From Bradyrhizobium sp. B097 (GTDB lineage Bacteria; Pseudomonadota; Alphaproteobacteria; Rhizobiales; Xanthobacteraceae): a DNA stretch of 64,000 bases. Under the pieces are notes generated by a model. That model searched no databases, was not told the origin of the DNA, and was given only the letters and a program-made list of their open reading frames with translations. Below, one piece after another: positions 43,793 to 54,751 of this stretch. A program made the translations under genes and the position numbers. The stretch lies in assembly GCF_038957035.1 (NCBI RefSeq), contig NZ_CP152412.1, positions 8,242,501 through 8,306,500 of the forward strand, read 5' to 3'. The first letter of the stretch is position 1. Each line of letters begins with the position of its first letter.

Positions 43793-44695
43793 TCAGGCTT
43801 GAGCGTTGCGATCGATCGCGCGCAGCGCTTCGCCGCGCGCGATCAGGCGCTTTGCGTTGGAATAGGTCGGGACTTCCAGCAGCGAGCCGTCAAGTTCGAC
43901 GCGCCCAAGGCCCTGTGCCCGCGCCGCTTCGAACGCAGCTACGATCCTGGCCGCCTGGCGCAACTCATCCTCGCTCGGCGCGAGCACGCCGTTGACGATG
44001 GCGGCATGTGCTGGATCAACCAGGCTCTTTGCGGTGTAACCCAACCGTCGTGCCCAGATCGTGTCGCGTTCGACCCCCGCAACATCGCTCCAGGTGTAGG
44101 GACAGTCGACCGCGACGACATTGGCGGCGCGACATTCGACGATGAAGCGCTGCCGCGCGTAAGCGAGCTCCAGGCCATCGCTGCCGCGCTCGGCGCCGAG
44201 ATCGGAGGCGAGGTCTTCGGCGGCCATCAGGCAACCGATGGTGCGCCGGCTTACTGCCGCGATCGCGCCGGTCTGCACCAGCCCGCGCGCGAACTCGATG
44301 TTCGGCAACAGCGACGTCGATCCCTCGGCGATGCCATAGTCACGCTCGAACCGTGTCACCGCCTCGTCGAGTCTGACGACATGATGCGGCTCGGCGACCT
44401 TCGGCAGCGCGACGATGTCAGGATGGCCGCGCATCACGGCGGCAAGATCGTCCATGCCGTCCTGGTCCAACGGATTGACGCGGACCGCGACCACCACGCC
44501 CTGGTTGCGCCAGGCCGCGTAGAGCTCGGCCGCCAGCGCCCGCGCCTTCGGGCGCAGCGGCGGCGGGGTGAAGTCCTCGAGCTCGTGGATCAGCACGTCG
44601 GCGCCGCTGGCGGCCGCGTTCTGCAGGACCGCCTCATTGGCGCCTTCGAGAAACAGCCAGGAGCGGCACAGCGGGGCCGGGCGCAGCGTGCGCAT
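43793..44695 (-). CDS. CitE-like CoA ester lyase (HpcH/HpaI family)
   Basis: 300 aa from the ATG at 44695 (a GTG immediately before could add one residue). TIM-barrel lyase: RSWLFLEGANEAVLQNAAASGADVLIHELEDFTPP (N-terminal metal/CoA region), VAVRVNPL with the substrate Arg, SLLPNIEFARGLV with the metal Glu, and CLMAAEDLASDLGAERG with the second acidic ligand. It cleaves or forms citramalyl-, malyl- or similar CoA esters. The specific substrate is not deducible. Convergent with the EAL gene, 19 bp after the 44715 gene's stop. Confidence 0.85.
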   Translation of the reverse strand: MRTLRPAPLCRSWLFLEGANEAVLQNAAASGADVLIHELEDFTPPPLRPKARALAAELYAAWRNQGVVVAVRVNPLDQDGMDDLAAVMRGHPDIVALPKVAEPHHVVRLDEAVTRFERDYGIAEGSTSLLPNIEFARGLVQTGAIAAVSRRTIGCLMAAEDLASDLGAERGSDGLELAYARQRFIVECRAANVVAVDCPYTWSDVAGVERDTIWARRLGYTAKSLVDPAHAAIVNGVLAPSEDELRQAARIVAAFEAARAQGLGRVELDGSLLEVPTYSNAKRLIARGEALRAIDRNAQA

Positions 44696-44714
44696 CACGC
44701 GGCCCGCACAGCCG

Positions 44715-45188
44715 TCACTGAAACGTCATGTCGAGGCATTTCGAGATGTCGGAGCCGAGGCCGGACGAGATCGTGATGCAGCCGCGGATCTTCTGGGTGT
44801 TGGTATCGCTGGCCCAGATTGCATAGCCGCCCGGACCGAAGAACGAATTGGTGTTCGGCGGCTCGGTCTCGGTGGCGTCGAACGTGTAATTGCCGTCGGT
44901 CTCGAAGATGCGCGGCTTCTTGGTGCAGCCACCGTCGGCCTGCACGTTGATGACCTCCTTGTTGTCCCGCGTCAGCGCCAGCGAGACCTGGCAGCGGAAA
45001 TATTCGGAGGTCTTGGCGTTGAACAGATAGGCGTAGGACTTGCAGGTCGACGTGTTGAGCTTGCCGGCCGACAGGCCGCGGCTGCAGGAGATCCGCTGGT
45101 TGTTGGAGAGCTTGAACTCGTCCGCCTGCGCGACTGACGCCAGCGCCATGAACGACAGAGCGACACCGATCTTCATGACGTGGTTCAT
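44715..45188 (-). CDS. Exported protein of unknown function
   Basis: 157 aa. A signal peptide (MKIGVALSFMALASVAQA) leads a mature beta-rich protein with five Cys (QRISCSRG, STCKSYAY, YFRCQVS, DGGCTKK, RGCITIS, with a further one in SKCLD), probably disulfide-linked. ADGGCTKKPRIFETDGNYTFDATE and NSFFGPGGYAIWASD are distinctive blocks. GGGGA 9 nt upstream of the ATG at 45188 supports the start. No family recognised. Confidence 0.6.
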   Translation of the reverse strand: MNHVMKIGVALSFMALASVAQADEFKLSNNQRISCSRGLSAGKLNTSTCKSYAYLFNAKTSEYFRCQVSLALTRDNKEVINVQADGGCTKKPRIFETDGNYTFDATETEPPNTNSFFGPGGYAIWASDTNTQKIRGCITISSGLGSDISKCLDMTFQ

Positions 45189-45394
45189 CGCGATCATCCC
45201 CAGGTAGTGTTTCCGCCAATCGAGGCGTTTGTAAACGGTAACGCGAAGATAGTCGCCAAGCTTGATGCGGGAAATCACAAAGTCGCTGATCGACGACAGC
45301 GGTCGCGCCGATTGTCGTATTGACGCGCGAATGCCGTTCGTGATTTGTTCAAAAACGTGGGGACGACGCCGTTTTTCTCGGCCGGAGGTGGATC

Positions 45395-45694
45395 ATGACG
45401 CTTTTTCTGACCAAGACCTTTATTGCGACTGCGGCGTTTGCCGCGCTGACGACATGCGCATTCGCGCAGGAGGCTGCGCCCTGGGAGCTGAAGACCGACA
45501 TGGGCTACGCCTATGACAAGGACGGCAAGACCTGGGCCTACAAGATGGGGACCAGCAATGCCAACACACTGCTGAAGGGCGCCAAGAAGGTGCCGAAGGG
45601 GACGCTGTTCTTCATCGGGCACAACGGCCAGCTCTACATGCGCTCCGGGCCCTATCTCGAGGGCGACGGCAAGTTCATGTTCGGCTCGAATTAG
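45395..45694 (+). CDS. Small exported protein
   Basis: 99 aa. A signal peptide (KTFIATAAFAALTTCAFAQ) is followed by 74 mature residues: WELKTDMGYAYDKDGKTWAYKMGTSNANTLLKGAKKVPKGTLFFI, then HNGQLYMRSGPYLEGDGKFMFG. Strongly conserved-looking and without Cys in the mature part. A perfect GGAGGTG 6 nt before the ATG. Probably periplasmic; function unknown. Divergent from the 44715 gene. Confidence 0.7.
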   Translation: MTLFLTKTFIATAAFAALTTCAFAQEAAPWELKTDMGYAYDKDGKTWAYKMGTSNANTLLKGAKKVPKGTLFFIGHNGQLYMRSGPYLEGDGKFMFGSN

Positions 45695-45795
45695 AGCGTT
45701 TTCGAGCGACGTGGACGCCGGTTCACGTGAAGAAAGCGCGTCAAGAGAAGGCTCTGGAGCTTCGGTTCTGATTCAATCGGAACCGAAGTTCTGAC
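45692..45795. repeat. Dispersed repeat (copy 2, inverted to 25.5 kb)
   Basis: Starts at the stop codon of the 45395 gene. AGAGCGTTTTCGAGCGACGT...CCGGTTCACGTGAAGAAAGC...GTCA is the reverse complement of the 25.5-kb copy; TTCGGTTCTGATTCAATCGG...GAA forms the adjoining hairpin and may also terminate transcription. Confidence 0.7.
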
Positions 45796-45809
45796 GTCTT
45801 CGGCAGACC

Positions 45810-47006
45810 TCAGAACGCCGTGGCCAATTCCCTCGCGCCGGGCTTGCTGCTGTTGGAATCCATCCGCTCGTTGGTGATGGCGAGCAGCTTGGCCACGGTG
45901 TTGTGACGGATCGCGACCGGATTGCGTTCGTAGCCGGAGCGCTGGAAGAAGTTCGTGGTCGGCACCTGCTCGCGCATCGCCTGCGGCATGGTCACCATGT
46001 CGAGCCCGGTGCCGTCGCCGGTCAGGTTCATCATCTCGAGCTCGGCCGCGGTCAGCGGCCTCGTGTAGCCCTTGTTGCGGGCGAAGATCACCGAGGTCAG
46101 CAGCTTGTGGGTCTGCAGCATCGGGCCGATATCGATGTCGAGCACCATGGCGTGACACGCCCAGCCCTGGGGCGTATCAGCCAGACGCTGATGCGCCGAC
46201 CAGTCGTCGGGCACGGTGCGCGTGAACGCAACCATCTTCTTCAGCACCGCGAGCTTGTGCTCCATGGCCTTGCGCGCAGGCCCCTGCGTCGCCGCAACCC
46301 GCGCAGTCAGGTCCCGGACGAATTCATGGCCCTGCTCGGCCAAGAGCTCGACGGTGTTGGTGGTGAGCAGCTGGTTGTAGCCCATCGCGGTGGAGATGGC
46401 GCGCTTGCCGCCATGCTCGATGCCGGCCTGCACGTCGTAATTGCCGGTGCCCCCGGTCTCGAATGAATAGACCCGCACCGCCTGCTCCGGCGTCAGCCCC
46501 GCGGCGCGTGCGTAGCGGGCATAGGCGCGCTTGAACTCGACCTCGCTCGTCGGACGCTGCGGCGTGAACTGGAATTGTTCGGCCGCCGCCCTGACGAAAT
46601 CGGAGACCACTGGAATGGTTTTGGGCGGACGCGGCGGCTTGCCGCCCTCTTCTTCCGGCGCCGGGTTGACCGGCCGCTTCGGGCCCTCATAGACCGGCGG
46701 CTGCTGCAGCACGTAATCGTCCAGCGTGATCTGCACACGGTCGCGGCGCTTGGCGTTGCGGCCGCGCCGCTTGTCGGCGATCGCACTCCAATAGGCGCTG
46801 GCGTCCTGCTCGAAGGCGTCGCGCGCCGCCTGATATTCCTCCAGCTTGCGGCGATATTCCATGATCGCCTGCGGCGAGGCCTGCGCCATCGCATTGGCGA
46901 CGGACGGCGGCAACGCATCGGCCTCGCCGGCCAATACCGGCGGCGCGCTGGCGGCGAGCGCGAGCGCGACAAATCCAGGAACGAGGCGAATCAATTGCGG
47001 GCGCAT
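45810..47006 (-). CDS. Exported DUF1402-like protein
   Basis: 398 aa. A signal peptide (LVPGFVALALAASAPPVLA), a helical segment, a Pro-rich linker (about 105-130) and a C-terminal globular part: YARYARAAGLTPEQAVRVYSFETGGTGNYDVQAG...RAISTAMGYNQLL. The FETGG-then-GYNQLL order recalls the catalytic Glu and following motif of lysozyme-like transglycosylases, but this is only a resemblance. NKGYTRPLTAAELEMMNLTGDGTG is another distinctive block. Stands alone; likely periplasmic. Confidence 0.65.
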   Translation of the reverse strand: MRPQLIRLVPGFVALALAASAPPVLAGEADALPPSVANAMAQASPQAIMEYRRKLEEYQAARDAFEQDASAYWSAIADKRRGRNAKRRDRVQITLDDYVLQQPPVYEGPKRPVNPAPEEEGGKPPRPPKTIPVVSDFVRAAAEQFQFTPQRPTSEVEFKRAYARYARAAGLTPEQAVRVYSFETGGTGNYDVQAGIEHGGKRAISTAMGYNQLLTTNTVELLAEQGHEFVRDLTARVAATQGPARKAMEHKLAVLKKMVAFTRTVPDDWSAHQRLADTPQGWACHAMVLDIDIGPMLQTHKLLTSVIFARNKGYTRPLTAAELEMMNLTGDGTGLDMVTMPQAMREQVPTTNFFQRSGYERNPVAIRHNTVAKLLAITNERMDSNSSKPGARELATAF

Positions 47007-47138
47007 GGCCTCGTTGTAGCAAGCGCCGCCGCGAAGTCAGCCCGGAAATGTCCGGAGCGCAAGCGGCCGGATGCCGCGATCAGGTCCAGAATTTTCGCCA
47101 CAATGCGGTGTTCTCCGAAGAATGCTGTGGAGATTGCG

Positions 47139-47357
47139 ATGAGAATGGCACTCTGGCTCGCCGCCGCCGCGCTGACGCTCGCCACATCTGCGCACGCCGA
47201 GCGTCCGGATTGCGGGTCGTTTCCGGATACGCGCTCACGGCTCTCTTGTTACGAGAATGTGTCGCGGGCGCCGCCGGAACCCGCGACCGCAGCGCATTCG
47301 CCTGTTGCGCAAGGCAAGGCAATGAAGATGAACGCCCGCAAACGCCGTCACAAATAG
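47139..47357 (+). CDS. Small exported protein
   Basis: 72 aa. A signal peptide (MRMALWLAAAALTLATSAHA) is followed by a short mature peptide RPDCGSFPDTRSRLSCYENVSR, with a Cys pair 12 apart, ending in a basic tail (KAMKMNARKRRHK). The R-L-x-C-Y pattern occurs in other small rhizobial exported proteins. The start is supported by GTGGAGA 7 nt upstream. Convergent with the Nudix gene (15-bp gap). Function unknown. Confidence 0.6.
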   Translation: MRMALWLAAAALTLATSAHAERPDCGSFPDTRSRLSCYENVSRAPPEPATAAHSPVAQGKAMKMNARKRRHK

Positions 47358-47372
47358 CCGCATCGTTGCGGC

Positions 47373-48002
47373 CTACTTCCATGCGAACACCGGCTGCTCG
47401 AGATCGGCGACGCGGGTGTTGCGGCCGGCGAGCACCTCACGGAACTGATAGATCAGCGCGGCGGTCGGCGCATGGATCTGCTGGCCACCGAGCCGGAAGC
47501 GGATCACGCGCCGCGCGCTCTCGGGAATCGTGACGAAGGTGAACGCATCGTCGTGCTCGATCGCATCGAGGCCGATGCGGTGGACGGACGCGACCTCGTC
47601 CGGGTTCGGCGCGATCGCCGCATGCGCACCGGCCCAGACCACGACCGGTGTAATCAGATAGCCGGAGCGTGTCGGATAGTCGTCGAGCATGCCGAGCACG
47701 TCGCGTTCGGACAGCGCGAGGCCAAGCTCCTCGTGCAGCTCGCGCAGCGCGGCCTCGGGCTGTGTCTCGCCGGCATCGCAGCGTCCGCCCGGCAGCGCCC
47801 ATTGCGCGCTGTGGGCGCGCAGGCGCGCGCTGCGGCGGGTCAGCAGGAAGGCGGTGCCGTTGCCGTCATCACCCTCGGTCAGCGCAATCGCGACCGCCGC
47901 GCGCTTCAGCGTCGGTGCGGCGTCGGCCGGCGCGAGGCGCGCGAATGCGGCGCAGAGCTCTGCGATATTCCGCCGGGTGGCATCGTCAAATGTGCGGGCC
48001 AT
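47373..48002 (-). CDS. Nudix hydrolase (CoA pyrophosphatase-like)
   Basis: 209 aa. The Nudix box GGRCDAGETQPEAALRELHEELGL fits GX5EX7REUXEEXGU exactly. Upstream RAAVAIALTEGDD...TAFLLTRRSARLRAHSAQWALPGG and the flanking NPDEVASVHRIGL match the NudL/CoAse-like branch that hydrolyses CoA or other nucleotide diphosphates. Divergent from the PaaI-type thioesterase gene, so both may deal with CoA thioesters, which is inference. Confidence 0.87.
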   Translation of the reverse strand: MARTFDDATRRNIAELCAAFARLAPADAAPTLKRAAVAIALTEGDDGNGTAFLLTRRSARLRAHSAQWALPGGRCDAGETQPEAALRELHEELGLALSERDVLGMLDDYPTRSGYLITPVVVWAGAHAAIAPNPDEVASVHRIGLDAIEHDDAFTFVTIPESARRVIRFRLGGQQIHAPTAALIYQFREVLAGRNTRVADLEQPVFAWK

Positions 48003-48094
48003 TGAGCTTGACTACAACACAACAGCATTTGATGAAATGAGCGGAACGACATGCCTCCTGCGATCAATCATCTGCAAGCAAGGGATCCCTCCTC

Positions 48095-48520
48095 ATGACG
48101 GCCAAGGCCGCGGACAAACTCAAATCCGACGGCTGGAAGATCGCCGACACCACGGGTTTCCTGACGCTGATCGGCCCGTTGTGGGAGCGGCTGAAGGACG
48201 GCGCGCTCGAGCTCGCGCTGATCACCGAGGACAAGCACCACAACCGCCGCGGCCTGGTGCAGGGCGGCGTGATCATGACCTTTGCCGACCGCGCCTGCGG
48301 CATGGCCGCGCGCTTCGTCTCGGGCAAGCCGACGCTTGCGACGGTGCAGCTCGACACCCATTTCGTCGAGGCCGGCAAGATCGGCGAGATCCTGACGACG
48401 CGGCCGCGCGTGGTACGCTCGACCCGCAGCCTGATCTTCATCGCGGCCGAGGTGACCGTCGACAAGCGCTGTGTCGCGATGGCCAATGGCGTGTTCAAGA
48501 TCCTGAAGAACGAGAGTTGA
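48095..48520 (+). CDS. PaaI family hotdog thioesterase
   Basis: 141 aa, single hotdog domain. LVQGGVIMTFADRACGMAARFVSG has the glycine turn and catalytic Asp position of PaaI-type acyl-CoA thioesterases; TVQLDTHFVEAGKIGEILTTRPRVVRSTRSLIFIAAEV is the following beta-sheet core. Acts on a phenylacetyl- or other acyl-CoA by family analogy. The ATG is preceded by AAGGGA. Divergent from the Nudix gene and followed by a palindromic repeat. Confidence 0.87.
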   Translation: MTAKAADKLKSDGWKIADTTGFLTLIGPLWERLKDGALELALITEDKHHNRRGLVQGGVIMTFADRACGMAARFVSGKPTLATVQLDTHFVEAGKIGEILTTRPRVVRSTRSLIFIAAEVTVDKRCVAMANGVFKILKNES

Positions 48521-48524
48521 TCCT

Positions 48525-48607
48525 GTCATTCCGGGGCATCGCGCAGCGATGAACCCGGAATCTCGAGATTCCGGGTCTGGTCCTTCGGACCATCCCGGAA
48601 TGCCCCG
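48525..48607. repeat. Palindromic repeat
   Basis: GTCATTCCGGGGCATCGCGC and GAACCCGGAATCTCGAGATT...CCGGGT and GGACCATCCCGGAATGCCCC contain nested inverted repeats (CCCGGAATCTCGAGATTCCGGG is a perfect hairpin). It fills the gap before the aldo/keto reductase and ends at its ribosome-binding site. A similar short unit follows the 59.6-kb repeat. Confidence 0.7.
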
Positions 48608-48619
48608 GAGGAACGATCG

Positions 48620-49630
48620 ATGCAATATCGCCAGCTCGGCCGCAGCGGCCTGAAGGTTTCGCCGATCTGCCTCGGCACCATGATGTTCGGCGGACCGACC
48701 GATGAGGCGACCTCGTCGCGGATCGTGGCCAAGGCGCGCGAGGCCGGCATCAATTTCATCGACAGCGCCGACGCCTATAATGGCGGCAAGTCCGAGGAGG
48801 TCGTCGGACGCGCGATCTCGAACAGCCGATCGAACTGGGTGCTCGCGACCAAGCTCGCCAATCCGATCGGCGACGATCCGAATCATGGCGGGCTGTCGCG
48901 GCGCTGGGTGTTCCAGGCCGCAGACGAGAGCCTGAAGCGGCTCGGCACCGACTACATCGACGTCTACTACCTGCACAAGGAAGACCACACGACGCCGCTC
49001 GACGAGACGGTGCGTGCGATGGGCGACCTGATCCGCGCCGGCAAGGTGCGCTATTTCGGTGTCTCCAACTATCGCGCCTGGCGCGTCGCCGAGATCTGCA
49101 ACATCTGCGACCGGCTCGGCATCGACCGTCCCGTCGCGAGCCAGCCCTATTACAATGCGATGAACCGGATGCCGGAGGTCGAGCATTTCCCGGCCTGCGC
49201 CTATTACGGCCTCGGCATCGTGCCCTATAGCCCGCTGGCGCGCGGCGTGCTGACCGGCAAATACGCACCCGACGCCGCTCCGCCTGCCGACACCCGCGCC
49301 GGCCGCAACGACAGGCGCATGATGCAGACCGAGTGGCGGCCGGAATCGCTGCAACTCGCGCAGGAAATCAAGCGCCACGCCGAGAGCCGCGGCATCACCG
49401 CCGGGCAGTTCGCCGTGTCCTGGGTACTGAACTCGTCGTTCGTCAGCGCGGTCATTGCGGGCCCGCGCACCGAAGCGCAATGGGACGATTACATCCGCGC
49501 GCTCGATTATCGCTTCACCGCCGAGGACGAAGCCCTGATCGACCGCCTCGTCGTCGCCGGCCATCCTTCGACGCCGGGCTTCAACGATCCCGCCTATCCG
49601 ATCGAGGGACGCCGCGCGCGGACTGCATAG
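48620..49630 (+). CDS. Aldo/keto reductase
   Basis: 336 aa NAD(P)H-dependent TIM-barrel oxidoreductase. The catalytic tetrad is visible: Asp and Tyr in NFIDSADAYNGGKSEEVVGRAI, Lys in VLATKLAN, and His in DVYYLHKEDHTTP. The cofactor-binding end has ITAGQFAVSWVLNSSFVSAVIAGPR. Reduces aldehydes or ketones; substrate unknown. Start ATG at 48620 after GGAGGAACG. Confidence 0.92.
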   Translation: MQYRQLGRSGLKVSPICLGTMMFGGPTDEATSSRIVAKAREAGINFIDSADAYNGGKSEEVVGRAISNSRSNWVLATKLANPIGDDPNHGGLSRRWVFQAADESLKRLGTDYIDVYYLHKEDHTTPLDETVRAMGDLIRAGKVRYFGVSNYRAWRVAEICNICDRLGIDRPVASQPYYNAMNRMPEVEHFPACAYYGLGIVPYSPLARGVLTGKYAPDAAPPADTRAGRNDRRMMQTEWRPESLQLAQEIKRHAESRGITAGQFAVSWVLNSSFVSAVIAGPRTEAQWDDYIRALDYRFTAEDEALIDRLVVAGHPSTPGFNDPAYPIEGRRARTA

Positions 49631-49684
49631 AACCGGCAGCGGCGACGAAGTCAGGCTACATCGCTTCAGCGGCAGATTCGCTGC

Positions 49685-49808
49685 ACCTCTCCTGCTTGCG
49701 GGGGAGGTCGCATCGCATTTCATGCGATGCGGGTGGGGGCTCCTTCCGCGATGCGACTCGTGGAGAGAGCCCCCATCCCAGCCCTCCCCCGCAAGCGGGA
49801 GAGGGAGC
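49685..49808. repeat. Palindromic repeat
   Basis: ACCTCTCCTGCTTGCGGGGG...AGGTCGCATCGC and CCCATCCCAGCCCTCCCCCG...CAAGCGGGAGAGGG are imperfect inverted complements, related to 31577-31704. It fills most of the 293-bp gap after the reductase gene. Confidence 0.65.
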
Positions 49809-49923
49809 ACAGTTCGGACGCGGCTCTCGGCTACGCCGAAGTCACGTTTCGTAACTTCCGAATTGCGCAAGCGCCACACAGGCTGCACCATCAGCGTATG
49901 GAAATGCTGATGCTGGTGCTGCA

Positions 49924-50124
49924 ATGACGGCATCCAATGTACTGGACTGGATCGTCGCTCTCCTGGTGTGCTGGGCGAGCCTGACCGCGATCTTCGAGCC
50001 TTCGCGCGGGGCCTCGCAGTGCGATGCTCCCATCGTGATGAGCAGCGCGCCGGAATCGCCACCGGCGATTCCGACGCAGGCGGAGTTCGAGGAGATGATC
50101 CGCGACATGAACCTGCACGACTGA
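49924..50124 (+). CDS. Small membrane-anchored hypothetical protein
   Basis: 66 aa. One N-terminal hydrophobic segment (VLDWIVALLVCWASLTAIF) followed by a short hydrophilic tail ending in PAIPTQAEFEEMIRDMNLHD. The segment could be a signal anchor. No ribosome-binding site stands out (CTGATGCTGGTGCTGCA precedes), so it is a tentative gene, supported mainly by its sensible composition. Confidence 0.4.
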   Translation: MTASNVLDWIVALLVCWASLTAIFEPSRGASQCDAPIVMSSAPESPPAIPTQAEFEEMIRDMNLHD

Positions 50125-50175
50125 GCAAAGCTGCGGAAAGCCTTAATCTCTTCCAAATTGCGTCCCCGAAATGAA

Positions 50176-50203
50176 ACAGGGCGGCGCCGAAGCGCCGCCC
50201 TGT
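50176..50203 (-). terminator. Intrinsic terminator of katG
   Basis: A perfect 12-bp GC stem with a CGAA loop (TTCG on the transcribed minus strand) and TTTCATTT after it, 40 bp past the katG stop. Confidence 0.85.
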
Positions 50204-50242
50204 CGTGATTGCCGTGACGTACCGGCCGCTTACTCGTCCAAT

Positions 50243-52526
<2,284 letters not shown>

Positions 52527-53483
52527 ATGATAAATGTCACACTCCGGCAACTGAGGTATTTCGATGCGCTGGCCCAGCACGGGCATTTCGGGCGCGCCGC
52601 GGATGCCTGCGCGGTGTCGCAGCCGGCGCTGTCGATGCAGATCCGCGAGTTGGAACGGGCGGTCGGCGGCGTGCTGATCGAACGCAATGCCCGGCAGGTC
52701 ACCCTGACGACCTTCGGCGAGGACCTGCTGCATCGCGTGCGCGACATCCTGCGCTCGGTCGACGAGCTCGGCGACTTCGCGCGCGCCTCGCGTGACAAGC
52801 TCGCCGGCCGCCTGCGCGTCGGCATGATCCCGACCATTGCGCCATATCTGCTGCCGCGGGTGATCGAGACGCTGGCGCGGCTGCATCCCGAGCTCGACAT
52901 CCATGTCCGCGAGACGCTGACGCCGAAGCTGATCAAGGCAGTCGCCGAGGGCCGGCTCGACACCGCGATCGTGGCGCTGCCGGTGCATGAACCGTCGCTG
53001 ACCGAGGTCGCGCTGTTCTCGGAGAATTTCCTGCTGGTGCGGCCGGGCGAGGACGCCAAGACGCCGGTGCCGAGCGCCGAGATGCTGCGCGAGATGCGGC
53101 TGTTGCTGCTCGAGGAAGGCCATTGCTTCCGCGACCAGGCGCTGTCGTTCTGCAACATGCAATCCTCGCCGCCGCGCGAGGTGCTGGATGCGAGCTCGCT
53201 GTCGACACTGGTGCAGATGGTCGGCGCCGGCATCGGCGTCACCCTGATCCCCGAGATGGCGGTGACGGTGGAGACGCGCTCCGCGCCCGTCACCGTCTCG
53301 CGCTTCAAGAACCCGCAGCCCTCGCGCACCATCGGCATGGTCTGGCGCAAGACCAGCCCGCTCGCCGCGCAGCTGCAGCAGATCGCCGAGGTGGTCTCGC
53401 TCGCTGCCCGGGAATTGCGTGCGCCGAAGGCGGATGGGGCGAAGGAGCCAATGAAACGGGCGAAGCGAAGGAAGGTGGCGTGA
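52527..53483 (+). CDS. oxyR: OxyR, peroxide-sensing LysR regulator
   Basis: 318 aa LysR-type regulator. The N-terminal winged HTH (LRQLRYFDALAQHGHFGRAADACAVSQPALS) precedes a cofactor-binding domain with the OxyR redox pair in EEGHCFRDQALSFCN: C200 and C209, nine residues apart as in E. coli C199/C208. Oxidation by hydrogen peroxide forms a disulfide that switches transcription. Divergent from katG, its expected target. A Lys-rich tail (KRAKRRKVA) ends the protein. Confidence 0.95.
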   Translation: MINVTLRQLRYFDALAQHGHFGRAADACAVSQPALSMQIRELERAVGGVLIERNARQVTLTTFGEDLLHRVRDILRSVDELGDFARASRDKLAGRLRVGMIPTIAPYLLPRVIETLARLHPELDIHVRETLTPKLIKAVAEGRLDTAIVALPVHEPSLTEVALFSENFLLVRPGEDAKTPVPSAEMLREMRLLLLEEGHCFRDQALSFCNMQSSPPREVLDASSLSTLVQMVGAGIGVTLIPEMAVTVETRSAPVTVSRFKNPQPSRTIGMVWRKTSPLAAQLQQIAEVVSLAARELRAPKADGAKEPMKRAKRRKVA

Positions 53484-53551
53484 TTGGGTCGGGGTGCGGC
53501 GGAGACGATGCCGTCCGTGTTTGACGCACACGTCGCGCCATACTTACAGCT

Positions 53552-53652
53552 GTCGTCCCTGCGAAAGCAGGGACCCATACTCCGCGGCGGGTGTCGTGAA
53601 TGGGACTCGTCGTTCCAGCGTCGCGCAACAACGAACTTCGGTGGTTGATGGG
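53552..53652. repeat. Left part of a palindromic repeat split by the IS1111-type element
   Basis: GTCGTCCCTGCGAAAGCAGG...GACCCA (53552-53577) is the inverted complement, with four mismatches in 26, of TGGGTCCCGGCCTCCGCAGG...GACGAC at 55011-55036 on the other side of the insertion. The repeat is related to 19378-19495. Confidence 0.75.
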
Positions 53653-53722
53653 GTGGACGGCCCCCTACGGCATCAGTGTGCCAGAATGAGGTTGTTGCAA
53701 ATCTCAGACAAGGGAGCCGTCC

Positions 53723-54751
53723 GTGAGAGAGATTATCCGTATAGGCATGGATACGTCGAAGCATATTTTTGTGCTGCATGGAGTTGATGCAGCGGAACAG
53801 CCGGTGTTGCGCAAGAAGCTGTCGCGCAAGCAGGTGCTTGAGTTTCTTGCCAAGCTTCCGCCGACGGTGATCGGGATGGAGGCCTGCGGCGCGGCCCATT
53901 ACTGGGCGCGCGAGCTTGGCAAGCTTGGCCATGAGGTGAAGCTGATAGCTCCGCAGTTGGTGAAGCCTTATGTGCTGCGGAACAAGAACGACGGGCGAGA
54001 TGCGGATGGGGTGTGCGAAGCGATGGGCCGACCGCGGATGCGGTTTGTGCCGGTGAAGAGCGCCGAACAGCAGGCCGCGCTGATGCTTGCGGGTGTCCGC
54101 GACGGGCTGATCGGCCGCCGTACCCAGCTCAGCAATGCGATCCGCGGCTACGCGGCGGAGTTTGGCCTGATCGCGCCGAAGGGGTTGGACAAGATCGAGC
54201 CGCTGTTGGCCCGGATCACGCAGGACGAGAGCGTTCCCGCTATGGCGCGCGAGCTGTTCGCCATGCAGGGCCGTGACTATGCGCAGTTGCAGGGTGAGCT
54301 GAAGGCGGTCGAGGCCAGGCTGCTGGCCTGGCACCGGGCCAACGCCACGAGCCGTCGTCTGGCCCAGATCCCCTCGGTCGGTCCGATCATCGCAACCTCG
54401 CTTGTGATGAAGACGCCGGACCCGCACGCCTTCCGCTCCGGCCGCTTGTTCGCGGCCTGGCTCGGCCTGACGCCCAAGGACCATTCCACCGCCGGCAAAA
54501 CCAGGCTCGGCAAGATCACCCGCGCCGGCGACGAGACCCTGCGTCGCCTGCTCGTGGCCGGGGCGACCGCGGTGATCCGGCAGGCAAGGCTCGGGCGCGG
54601 CCACCCCTCGCGCTGGCTGGTGGCGTTGCTCAGGCGCAAGCCGCCGAAGCTTGCGGCCGTAGCGCTCGCCAACAAGGTGGCCCGCATTGCCTGGAAGCTG
54701 ATGGCGACGGGCGAGAGCTATGATGCCGCACGCATGAGCGCTGTCACCTAA
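53723..54751 (+). CDS. IS110-family transposase
   Basis: 342 aa, intact. The N-terminal RuvC-like DEDD domain has RIGMDTSKHIFVLHGVD (Asp), VIGMEACGAAHYWAREL (Glu) and NDGRDADGVCEAM (Asp pair). The C-terminal transposase_20 domain has LAQIPSVGPIIATSLV, FAAWLGLTPKDHSTAGKTRLGKIT and RAGDETLRRLLVAGA, with the conserved Ser region. IS110 transposases use an element-encoded RNA to recognise target and donor. Start ATG or GTG at 53723 after CAAGGGAGCCGTCC. Confidence 0.92.
   Translation: MREIIRIGMDTSKHIFVLHGVDAAEQPVLRKKLSRKQVLEFLAKLPPTVIGMEACGAAHYWARELGKLGHEVKLIAPQLVKPYVLRNKNDGRDADGVCEAMGRPRMRFVPVKSAEQQAALMLAGVRDGLIGRRTQLSNAIRGYAAEFGLIAPKGLDKIEPLLARITQDESVPAMARELFAMQGRDYAQLQGELKAVEARLLAWHRANATSRRLAQIPSVGPIIATSLVMKTPDPHAFRSGRLFAAWLGLTPKDHSTAGKTRLGKITRAGDETLRRLLVAGATAVIRQARLGRGHPSRWLVALLRRKPPKLAAVALANKVARIAWKLMATGESYDAARMSAVT

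Noticed and set aside
48068..50128. 686-codon minus-strand frame across PaaI and aldo/keto reductase genes
   Set aside because: Runs through a palindromic repeat and two well-supported genes in antisense.
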